Assembly (NCBI GenBank): GCA_017552435.1
Contig: JAFZPZ010000020.1
Span: 1-40,674 of the forward strand
Length of the DNA stretch: 40,674 nt
Direction: 5' to 3'
Origin: Bacteroidaceae bacterium
Lineage (GTDB): Bacteria > Bacteroidota > Bacteroidia > Bacteroidales > Bacteroidaceae
In this document: piece by piece, positions 34,416 to 40,510 of the stretch
Numbering within the stretch: position 1 is the stretch's first letter
Layout of the letters: the number at the start of each line of letters is the position of its first letter
Notes under the pieces: model-generated
Database searches by the model: none
The model's input: only the letters and a program-made list of their open reading frames with translations
What the model was told of the DNA's origin: nothing
Translations under genes and position numbers: made by a program

Positions 34416-34688
34416 TCAGTCTTCCAACAGTCCGATCTCCTGCCAGCTCTTCAGCAGCTTGCTGACACCTTTAAGCGCACGGTCGTAGTCCACCTCGTAC
34501 GTTTCACAGAGGGCATTTGCCAGTTGTTCTGGCGTGAAGTCGCCCAGTTCTTTTGCTTTCTTCCAGATTGTGGTGGCGGTTTCGTTCAGAGTAATCATTT
34601 TGCTGAAGTCAACCACTTCGATACCTTCTGCTACTATCACATTCTCGTCGAACACATCACGCAGCACAAATCCTTGTTTTTGTCTCAT
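34416..34688 (-). CDS. PqqD-family protein (peptide-recognition domain)
   Basis: A 90-residue protein that is one PqqD-like domain, a winged-helix fold that in RiPP pathways binds the leader of a precursor peptide and presents it to modifying enzymes. Family features are FDENVIVAEGIEVVDFSKMITLNETATTIWKK, then a Glu-rich helix, LANALCETYEVDYDRALKGVSKLLKSW and the ending IGLLED. It is divergent from an HprK-like kinase gene, with nearly identical mirrored promoters, so the two should be expressed together. No radical-SAM or cyclase gene lies in the window. Binding of a peptide substrate is an inference from the family. Confidence 0.85.
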   Translation of the reverse strand: MRQKQGFVLRDVFDENVIVAEGIEVVDFSKMITLNETATTIWKKAKELGDFTPEQLANALCETYEVDYDRALKGVSKLLKSWQEIGLLED

Positions 34689-34714
34689 GTCTTATTATTA
34701 CCATTTATTGAGGG

Positions 34715-34797
34715 TGCAAAGTTACGAAGATAAATCCAATTGGCAAAATATATTAAAAACAACTTTGGCTGTTTGGAATTATCTTCGTAACTTTGCA
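34715..34797. promoter_or_regulatory. Mirror-image divergent promoter palindrome
   Basis: Positions 34715-34739 and 34773-34797 form an inverted repeat with 24 of 25 bp paired. Each arm carries the -7 element TAACTTTG. Leftward: -33 TTTG at 34744-34747, 19-nt spacer, -7 at 34717-34724, driving the PqqD-like gene. Rightward: -33 TTTG at 34764-34767, 20-nt spacer, -7 at 34788-34795, driving the kinase gene. Leaders are about 15-25 nt. The symmetry suggests shared control. Confidence 0.85.
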
Positions 34798-34815
34798 ACC
34801 TAAAATTGAAGTGCA

Positions 34816-35682
34816 ATGAAAGAATTATATTATAAGGTGGCAGGCCATGTGTTCGTATTCGACACCAACGGTTATGAAGGTGCCGCCGAGCAGCTGCAGC
34901 AATACGATGACTTTAAGACTGTCCCCACAGATGATACGATTTTCCGCTTACAACTCGTAGAGACATCGCTGGCTTCGGAAGAGTTCCATGAAGAAATTCG
35001 TCAGCAGGACGAAGGCCAGGAAATCGTCGTCGGTCATCTCCCTTCCGGAGACCCGTACTTTGAATTCTGGCTGGGCAGCAGACGCTCCTCGGTACTGGTG
35101 ACCACACCCGACTACCGTTCCGCTAAAATCAGTGTGGAGTCATCCTGGAAGTTCGGTGTGAACAATGCCATCATGATTCTGTATGCCCTGACCACAGCCA
35201 ACCTGCGTACGGCACTGTTCCACTCGTCGGTGGTCAGCTATCAGGGGCGTGGCTATATGTTCCTGGGAAAAAGCGGAACGGGCAAAAGCACACACTCCAG
35301 ACTTTGGCTGAAATATATCGAGGGCACGGAGCTGGTAAACGATGACAATCCTGTGGTTCGTATCTGCGATAACAACGAGGCTCGCGTCTATGGCTCGCCT
35401 TGGAGTGGCAAGACTCCCTGTTATCGAAACGTTGACTATCCCATTGGTGCCATTGTCAACCTGGAGCAGGCGCCCTATAACAACATCCGTCGCATGAAAG
35501 GTGTGAGAGCCTATGCTGCAATCGTGGCCTCCATCTCCGGCAAGCGATGGGACAGCCAGCTTGCCGACGGACTTCACAGGACGGAGAAACTCATTGTCGG
35601 ACTGGTGCCTGTCTGGCATCTGGAATGTTTGCCCGACGAAGCTGCTGCCCGTCTGTGTTGCACGACAACAGCTAACGGCTGA
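34816..35682 (+). CDS. HprK-like serine kinase-related protein
   Basis: A 288-residue protein with the C-terminal kinase fold of HPr kinase/PEP carboxykinase-like proteins. The Walker A loop is FLGKSGTGKSTHSRLW (about residues 149-164). The acidic pair in LVNDDNPVV (177-178) and GSPWSGKT (193-200) match the family; the His in FHSSVV (136) is also typical. It lacks the classical HprK N-terminal domain. Related proteins occur in lasso-peptide and other RiPP clusters, where one has been shown to phosphorylate the peptide. With the divergent PqqD-like gene this suggests a peptide-tailoring pair. The true substrate is unknown, and a metabolic kinase role cannot be excluded. Confidence 0.82.
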   Translation: MKELYYKVAGHVFVFDTNGYEGAAEQLQQYDDFKTVPTDDTIFRLQLVETSLASEEFHEEIRQQDEGQEIVVGHLPSGDPYFEFWLGSRRSSVLVTTPDYRSAKISVESSWKFGVNNAIMILYALTTANLRTALFHSSVVSYQGRGYMFLGKSGTGKSTHSRLWLKYIEGTELVNDDNPVVRICDNNEARVYGSPWSGKTPCYRNVDYPIGAIVNLEQAPYNNIRRMKGVRAYAAIVASISGKRWDSQLADGLHRTEKLIVGLVPVWHLECLPDEAAARLCCTTTANG

Positions 35683-35710
35683 ACATCGCAAAATTATCAG
35701 AGGACAATTA

Positions 35711-35884
35711 GGGGTCACCTGCAAATTCCTGTGTGTAGGCTTATACAAAAACCACAAAAACCCTTTTCGTCTGGTCGAGACTACGTCTCTGATGCTATAA
35801 TAACAGACTATAACTCATGAGTAAACTCACAGTTATAGTCTGTTCTTATATCATCATCCTTACAGGAAATGACCAGACCAAAAG
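35711..35884 (+). ncRNA. Structured element E1: conserved head and four-way junction
   Basis: The head (35711-35768) contains TCA, TGCAAA, TGTGT, ACAAAAACC and AAAACCCTTTT in order, as in E2 and E3. The folded part is concentric on 35823. The outer stem pairs 35763-35776 with 35871-35884 (13 of 14). Arm 1 is GAGAC-TAC-GTCTC (35777-35789). The long arm (35790-35856) has 28 bp with two single mismatches and one small internal loop, and a TAAA loop at 35822-35825. Arm 3 is TCCT-TAC-AGGA (35857-35867). It starts 28 nt after the kinase stop. It could be a 3' RNA element or a DNA mobile or recombination element. Transcription is not shown. Confidence 0.65.
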
Positions 35885-35906
35885 AAAAACCGAAAAAACA
35901 TTTTCA

Positions 35907-35938
35907 TTTACTATTTACGATTTATCTCTCATTTATCA
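35907..35938. repeat. Heptad-period tract between E1 and E2
   Basis: ATTTACT, ATTTACG, ATTTATC, a 4-nt interruption TCTC, then ATTTATC. Confidence 0.65.
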
Positions 35939-35976
35939 TTTAGAGCTTCACCTGCAAGGTGGTTTTTAATGTTCGC

Positions 35977-36012
35977 GGATGCTTTAGCACCACGGCGCGA
36001 TTGTAGTCGCGG
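35977..36012. repeat. Palindromic repeat unit with a GATGCTTTAGCAC core
   Basis: TGCTTTAGCA is followed by CGCGA-TTGTAG-TCGCG and then a T-rich stretch (TTTTTCTTTTT), so the unit could end transcription. It is related to 21728-21763 by the same core and layout with changed but still pairing stem bases. Confidence 0.55.
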
Positions 36013-36017
36013 TTTTT

Positions 36018-36198
36018 CTTTTTCTGGTGTTTTAGCCGTAAGGCTGTTTTCGATATGTCTGGCAGAGAAGGGAAGTTTACTTGGATTCTCTGACAGACAG
36101 ATTGAAAAACGTGTGAGTGTAACTCATAAACACCAGAAAAAGGGTTTTCTTTGGTTTTTGTTTAAATCAGACACAGAGTTTTGCAAGTGAGCCATTTT
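36018..36198 (-). ncRNA. Structured element E2: conserved head and four-way junction
   Basis: In minus orientation the head is 36198-36137, directly following the GNAT stop codon. The outer stem pairs 36018-36032 with 36128-36142 (15 of 15). The arms, in plus coordinates, are AGCC-GTAA-GGCT (36034-36045), a long arm (36047-36108) of 24 bp with two single mismatches and an AAG-TTTA-CTT tip, and TGAGT-GTA-ACTCA (36114-36126). Read on the minus strand the loops are TAC, TAAA and TTAC in the same order as E1, while the stem sequences differ. E1 and E2 face each other, with 133 nt between them. Confidence 0.65.
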
Positions 36199-36832
36199 AT
36201 TTCATTACCTTTTTTGCTATTCTTCCCACCAGTGTGAGACGGCCGTCCTGATGTTTTACTACATGAGTGACCAGATAGGATAGGAGATAGTGGAGTTTGC
36301 ACACAATGGGAGCAATGAGGGGGGAACTGTAGAGCAGCGATGGGGCGATCTGCTTGCGGAACATATAAACGGGGTGGTTGTTATCCATCTGCCTCTTGTA
36401 GCCTATGATGCGGTAGCCGTTCTTCAAGTGCCAGCGCACCGACCAGGTGGCGGCAGCAGAGGTGTGGCCAATGATGTGGTCGAAACCTGCCTTCCTGATG
36501 CGTTCCACTTCCACCTGCAGCATTCTTGAGGCAATCCCTTGCCGTTTGTGTTTGGGCGACACGGCCAAATCGAACTCTTTAACGCAATTACGCTTCCTGT
36601 CCACCCAGAAGGCATGGGTACCCAGCAATTCACCCGTTTCCCTGTCCAGGGCGACGAACACGTTGGCGCGCTGCAGGGAGCGCTCAAACTCCTCGGGCGT
36701 ACATTTCTCCAGAAATGGCACACGGAGCCCTTTCTCCCACCATTGGCGGCTCGACGCCATCAACAGATCATACAAAGACCGGTACGGGATGCCTGCCTCC
36801 CTGCGAGTGGTGACAATGATATCTCTCTTCAT
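36197..36832 (-). CDS. GNAT-family acetyltransferase with C-terminal extension
   Basis: A 211-residue acyltransferase. The acyl-CoA motif is LAVSPKHKRQGIASRMLQVEV with Q/R-x-x-G-x-A spacing, and GHTSAAATWSVRWHLKNGYRIIGY is the typical end of the fold. The last 60 residues form a hydrophobic and basic tail (LIAPIVCKLHYLLSYLVTH) not part of the core. I prefer ATG 36832 (MKRDIIV), preceded by GAGGGAG, over an in-frame TTG three codons earlier. It lies downstream of the small peptide gene on the same strand, but a terminator separates them. The substrate is unknown; acylation of a peptide or small molecule is equally open. Confidence 0.82.
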   Translation of the reverse strand: MKRDIIVTTRREAGIPYRSLYDLLMASSRQWWEKGLRVPFLEKCTPEEFERSLQRANVFVALDRETGELLGTHAFWVDRKRNCVKEFDLAVSPKHKRQGIASRMLQVEVERIRKAGFDHIIGHTSAAATWSVRWHLKNGYRIIGYKRQMDNNHPVYMFRKQIAPSLLYSSPLIAPIVCKLHYLLSYLVTHVVKHQDGRLTLVGRIAKKVMK

Positions 36833-36871
36833 CTCCCTCAATTCCCATTTTGATTAGTGATAAAAAACCAG

Positions 36872-36907
36872 CAGGGTGCGCAACACTTTCCGTGACTGCG
36901 CACCCTG
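36872..36907 (-). terminator. Intrinsic terminator of the small peptide gene
   Basis: CAGGGTGCGC (36872-36881) pairs perfectly with GCGCACCCTG (36898-36907) over a 16-nt loop. On the minus strand it is followed by CTGGTTTTTTATC. It lies 26 nt past the peptide stop codon. Confidence 0.8.
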
Positions 36908-36933
36908 ACGGATGTATAAATGTGATATTCTTT

Positions 36934-37107
36934 TTACCAGCCGTAGTCTGTGTTGGGGTCGCCAGTTGCGCCACCTTCACTACCAGTGTTGACCTCGCCA
37001 TCGTCGGCAATGCCACCACCTGTCATATCTGATACAGATAAAATTGGTGACTCAATATCAATCTCCAGAACTTCCATTTCTGGATCAAAATACAGTTTCT
37101 TTTCCAT
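36934..37107 (-). CDS. 57-residue peptide, candidate precursor peptide
   Basis: A short gene read directly from the sequence. The N-terminal half begins MEKKLYFDPEMEVLEIDIES, similar in style to Bacteroidetes small peptides with an MKK-Y-P-E-V start. The C-terminal half is rich in Gly, Asp, Asn and Thr (GGGIADDGEVNTGSEGGATGD) and ends in DYGW. It has an A-rich start context (AACAAAAAAATG), a strong terminator of its own, and sits between the BspA-like gene and the GNAT. The two-part layout resembles a leader plus core, and a PqqD-like gene lies 2.3 kb away, but no modification enzyme that would prove a RiPP is visible. It could also be a small secreted or surface-associated peptide. Confidence 0.65.
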   Translation of the reverse strand: MEKKLYFDPEMEVLEIDIESPILSVSDMTGGGIADDGEVNTGSEGGATGDPNTDYGW

Positions 37108-37144
37108 TTTTTTGTTTATTATTGATTGAATTGTTTTTTTGAAA

Positions 37145-37177
37145 GTGTGCAGGGGATCCTTGTGTCCCCTGCAACAC
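37145..37177. terminator. Terminator hairpin after the BspA-like gene
   Basis: TGCAGGGGA (37148-37156) pairs with TCCCCTGCA (37165-37173) over an 8-nt loop, extended by GTG/CAC with one bulged A. It separates the BspA-like gene from the peptide gene. Confidence 0.75.
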
Positions 37178-37210
37178 TTTTGTTTAGTATGAAATCTCTT
37201 CTACAGAGGA

Positions 37211-40054
37211 TTACTTCTGGGAGATCTTCTTGCCGTTCATGATGACGATGCCCTTGTATGAGCCGTCAACCTCGATGCCCTGCAGGTTGTAGATCTTGCC
37301 ATTGCCAGCCTTGCTGTCGCGAGACTCGATGGTGTTGATGATAGCAGTTGCATCTTCTGCATCGTCAAGCCAGATAACGTCCAGACGAGAAGGAGCAGCT
37401 TCATCAGTCTCTACGAATACGGCACCCATAGGCAGATAAGAAGTCTTAGCAACTGGATCGAACTGCAGTCCGCCAACTACAGCAGGATTAGCCATAGCGT
37501 AGAGGGTCTTGCCAATATAGTTCGTGCCGATGTAGTCACTTGAGAAGATCTTATCAGTCATCTTCAGGTCGTTGAGTATAGTAGCTGCGGCGGTATAACG
37601 CATTGTAGGAGCAAGGGCAATATCCTCTACGATAACTACCTTAGCTGTAAAGGCACCATCAACACTAGCATGGGCAGTCGTCACTGTTGGATTCTTCACA
37701 CGAACAACAACCACCTGCTCTGGTGCGACTACATACAGACCGTTGCTCGTTGCCAGACGGTCCATATAAATCTTCTGATCCAATTCGTCAACAAATGCAG
37801 AATATACATCTACCTGGTCACCATCGTCGTTGGTCTTCTTAATAACTATATTCTTTCCAACTGGTGCCTGCAACTTGCCATAGAAGAAACCTGTAGCGAC
37901 AGCATTATAAACATCAATTGTAGTAGGATCAATAATAGCAGCTGTTGCATCGAAAATAACAGCAATCAGATTTGCCTCATCCAGGGCGTACACACCATCA
38001 CCCACTGCAGTTGTTGTGTGGAATGTTACATATGCGCCAGCTCCAAGAGGAGTAGCACTTGAATTAAAGGCGTTCAAGTTGAAAGCAGCTGTTGCGTCGC
38101 CATCAGCAGGCTTCCAAGTCACGTCTTTCAAATTAGGAGTTACGCTCTCGTCGAATACTGTGGCTCCAACAATACCAGCAGCCATCTTAACTGCACCAAA
38201 GTCAAGAGTTGTCAAGTTGGCGTTGGCAGGAGACTGATCAAGGTTTGCTGTGATGTCGCCAGTGAACTTAATTTGAACAGCCTGGCCGATAGCTGTCAGG
38301 ACAGATTTCTGCTTAACAGCACCTACAGTAGCAGCGCTGATTTTGCCGTCAACAATTTCAGCGCCAAAATCTGCAGATGGACTAAATTCACCGATAGTCA
38401 GAGCGGTAGTGTTCGTGCCCAAAGGACCAGCGATGGTTTCAACAGAAGCTGCGCCGGTGATGTCACCGAATGTTACGGTAGCGTCTGCATCTGCATTCAG
38501 AGCGAATGTCTTGATAGTACCAACGAATTTACCACCCTTAGCGACATTCAGAGTTGTGATGCCAGTGCAGCCTGCCAAAGCGCCAGTAGCGATAGTTACG
38601 TTAGCAGTCTTATCGCTTGGGGTATTGATATTCACCGTTGTCAGGGCATCCAGCGTTGCACCGTAGATGTTGCCACCAGTACCGATAGTGAGCGCAGGCG
38701 AAACACCATCCTCCTTCTGGTTGTTAAAAGTCAGGGTAGCCAAATTCTCACATCCAACGAAAGGAGAACCAGCAACCGTTGCCAAGGTAAGGGGGAATTC
38801 GAGAGATGTCAGTGACTTGTCATTTGCAAATGCTCCATCGGGAACTGTGGTAACCTTGCTCAGGTTGAAAGACTCGATGGTTGTCAGCACTTCACAATCT
38901 GCAAATGTAGTACCGATAACATTCACAGGACTCCATGCAAGACCCTTAGGCAACTTCACGGTTTTCAAGTTCTTGTTGGTAGTAGTGATTGTGTTAACAA
39001 ACGGGTTCACACCAACTTGGAAATTGAGGAATGTAGAATAATTTTTTCCATCAGTTGTTAAAGTATAGCACTTCGAGAAGTCATAGGTGGGAACGACTGT
39101 GTTACTCAGTGCGCCAACACCAATGGTTTCCAGTACTGTGCTTTGGCTGAAGTCAACCTCACCGAGCTGGATGCAGTCTGCGAGAGCCATTTCGTTCAAC
39201 TGCTGCACATACTTAGACATGATGACCTTCTTCAGGGTTACATTGTTGTACTCAAACAGACGGTTGAGGCCTTCACCAGCACCCTTACCAGAGATACGTG
39301 CCTCAGTCAGGTCAAGCGTCTTGATAGGAGTCTCCTGGAATGCACCAGCACCGATAGTCAGCCCAACATAAGGCTTTGACTGTGCTTTAAACTCAACAGT
39401 CTCCAACTTTGTGAAGCCGGCAAAAGCATCAGCAACGATAGTAATAACCTTAGCGGGGAACTTAATGGTTTGCAGATAAGTATTAACTTTCTTACCAGGA
39501 GCGAATGCGGTGTTGTCCCACCACTTGTTCACAGCAGCAAGTGTACCAGTGAGAGTAGTAAGGTCAAGCGAAGTCACCTTAGTGCCCTTGAATGCTTCAG
39601 CAGCAATCGTCATATCGTTGCTGTTAGCATCAAATGTGATGGTTGTTACATTTGTACAGCCGTCGAAAGCGTTGGCACCAATAGTCTTAACGTTTGAACC
39701 AATCTGGATAGAGGTAGCCTTGGTCACATTCTTGAAACCCTCTGCTTCAACCTCAACAATGTTAAATGTACATACTTTGTCGATAGCAGTACCATCAGTG
39801 TCGTCACCTTTCACATAAATATCTACCGTAGCTCCAATTACCATTGCAGCAGCACCTTGAGAAGCGTAAACATTTTGTGAAACAGATACCGTGTTCACTT
39901 TTGCACCACCAGGAGTCTTGTACACTGATAGAATCTTGTACTTAAAGCCATTGTCCAAATACTGTGTAGTACCGATCAACGTGGCAGCCTGGACACCATT
40001 AAAACCTAATAAGGCAAACAGTGCAACAAGCATTAACTTAAAATTCTTTTTCAT
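37211..40054 (-). CDS. BspA-like leucine-rich-repeat surface protein
   Basis: A 947-residue exported protein. The signal peptide LMLVALFALLGFNGVQA is followed by BspA-type (LRR_5) repeats over about residues 110-560, with recurring units such as GANAFDGCTNVTTITFD, EAFKGTKVTSLDL, GAGAFQETPIKTLDL and VPDGAFANDKSLTSLEFP. The C-terminal half is beta-rich without obvious repeats and ends in YNLQGIEV with KGIVIMNGKKI, the short tail motif also seen in the secreted proteins at 26.8-34.4 kb. BspA of Tannerella binds host matrix proteins; adhesion is a family-based inference. The gene has a promoter about 330 nt upstream and a long structured leader. Confidence 0.9.
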   Translation of the reverse strand: MKKNFKLMLVALFALLGFNGVQAATLIGTTQYLDNGFKYKILSVYKTPGGAKVNTVSVSQNVYASQGAAAMVIGATVDIYVKGDDTDGTAIDKVCTFNIVEVEAEGFKNVTKATSIQIGSNVKTIGANAFDGCTNVTTITFDANSNDMTIAAEAFKGTKVTSLDLTTLTGTLAAVNKWWDNTAFAPGKKVNTYLQTIKFPAKVITIVADAFAGFTKLETVEFKAQSKPYVGLTIGAGAFQETPIKTLDLTEARISGKGAGEGLNRLFEYNNVTLKKVIMSKYVQQLNEMALADCIQLGEVDFSQSTVLETIGVGALSNTVVPTYDFSKCYTLTTDGKNYSTFLNFQVGVNPFVNTITTTNKNLKTVKLPKGLAWSPVNVIGTTFADCEVLTTIESFNLSKVTTVPDGAFANDKSLTSLEFPLTLATVAGSPFVGCENLATLTFNNQKEDGVSPALTIGTGGNIYGATLDALTTVNINTPSDKTANVTIATGALAGCTGITTLNVAKGGKFVGTIKTFALNADADATVTFGDITGAASVETIAGPLGTNTTALTIGEFSPSADFGAEIVDGKISAATVGAVKQKSVLTAIGQAVQIKFTGDITANLDQSPANANLTTLDFGAVKMAAGIVGATVFDESVTPNLKDVTWKPADGDATAAFNLNAFNSSATPLGAGAYVTFHTTTAVGDGVYALDEANLIAVIFDATAAIIDPTTIDVYNAVATGFFYGKLQAPVGKNIVIKKTNDDGDQVDVYSAFVDELDQKIYMDRLATSNGLYVVAPEQVVVVRVKNPTVTTAHASVDGAFTAKVVIVEDIALAPTMRYTAAATILNDLKMTDKIFSSDYIGTNYIGKTLYAMANPAVVGGLQFDPVAKTSYLPMGAVFVETDEAAPSRLDVIWLDDAEDATAIINTIESRDSKAGNGKIYNLQGIEVDGSYKGIVIMNGKKISQK

Positions 40055-40130
40055 TTTGTTTTAAATTTGGTTTGTTAATAATAAGTTTAGATAAAATTTT
40101 TTCTTTGTTCTTTTTTTTGTTTATTTTGAA

Positions 40131-40202
40131 GTGCCGGCTTCCTCTTAGGACGAGCCCGACCTTCACAACTTGAATTAGTAGTAACTGTCAGGCTCCGGGC
40201 AC
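40131..40202 (-). promoter_or_regulatory. Three-way-junction structure in the BspA-like gene leader
   Basis: Three stems are read directly. The closing stem is GTGCCGG (40131-40137) with CCGG-G-CAC (40195-40202, one bulge). A second is AGCCCGAC (40153-40160) with GTCAGGCT (40187-40194), 8 bp with one G-T pair on the RNA strand. A small hairpin is TCCT-CTT-AGGA (40140-40150). It lies about 75 nt before the start codon and does not match a riboswitch class that I recognise. Confidence 0.6.
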
Positions 40203-40247
40203 CTCCTTTCTCCTAGCCACATGGGCGGGTTTTCTTGTTGTTTGCAT
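40188..40247 (-). CDS. Possible 19-residue leader peptide
   Basis: The minus strand encodes MQTTRKPAHVARRKEVPGA and stops inside the 5' half of the second leader stem. It covers the 5' strand of the closing stem, so a translating ribosome would open the structure, as in leader-peptide control. It is basic and short, and there is no independent proof of translation. An alternative 23-codon frame starting further upstream (MFKKFINSKKK) overlaps it. Confidence 0.3.
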   Translation of the reverse strand: MQTTRKPAHVARRKEVPGA

Positions 40248-40383
40248 AATCCTTTTTTTTTGAGTTAATAAATTTTTTAAACATATTTTCTATCTCTCTC
40301 TTCACCCCGCCACCCAGAAAATAGTGCGCACTATGTTTCGTGGATGTGCGAGATGGGACTATGCTTTACTCCAAAGTCCGCTG

Positions 40384-40414
40384 CAAAATTATGGCTTTTT
40401 CGTGAATGCTACAA
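40384..40414 (-). promoter_or_regulatory. Promoter of the BspA-like gene
   Basis: On the minus strand a -33 TTG (40414-40412), a 20-nt spacer and a -7 TAATTTTG (40391-40384) match the Bacteroidetes consensus. The predicted transcript start near 40380 gives a leader of about 325 nt. Apart from the leader structure, 40055-40510 holds no gene that I can support. Confidence 0.7.
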
Positions 40415-40510
40415 GTTTTTTTAGCATTTTTTTTAGATTTTTACGTTAAAAATGCTGTTTTTTCTGTGTCTTGCCCCTAAAATAGGGCAAAAACGGGCAA
40501 TAATCTGTAA

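Noticed and set aside
35763-35884. tRNA or tRNA-like gene, because E1 folds as a cloverleaf
   Set aside because: Arm lengths are wrong (a central arm of 67 nt), there is no T-loop GTTCRA motif and no 7-bp acceptor stem with CCA.
35969-36190. 73-codon frame starting MFADALAPRR
   Set aside because: It runs through the palindromic unit and element E2, where base pairing rather than coding explains the sequence.
35711-36198. Integron attC sites
   Set aside because: Large imperfect palindromes suggested this, but the GTTRRRY/RYYYAAC core sites are absent, a conserved 60-nt head is not part of attC, and no integrase is in the window.
36850-37032. 60-codon plus-strand frame
   Set aside because: It overlaps the terminator and is antisense to the 57-residue peptide, which has a better start and its own terminator.
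40131-40202. Known riboswitch (cobalamin, THF or similar)
   Set aside because: The three-way junction has none of the conserved boxes of the classes that I know, and the downstream gene is a surface protein rather than a metabolic gene.
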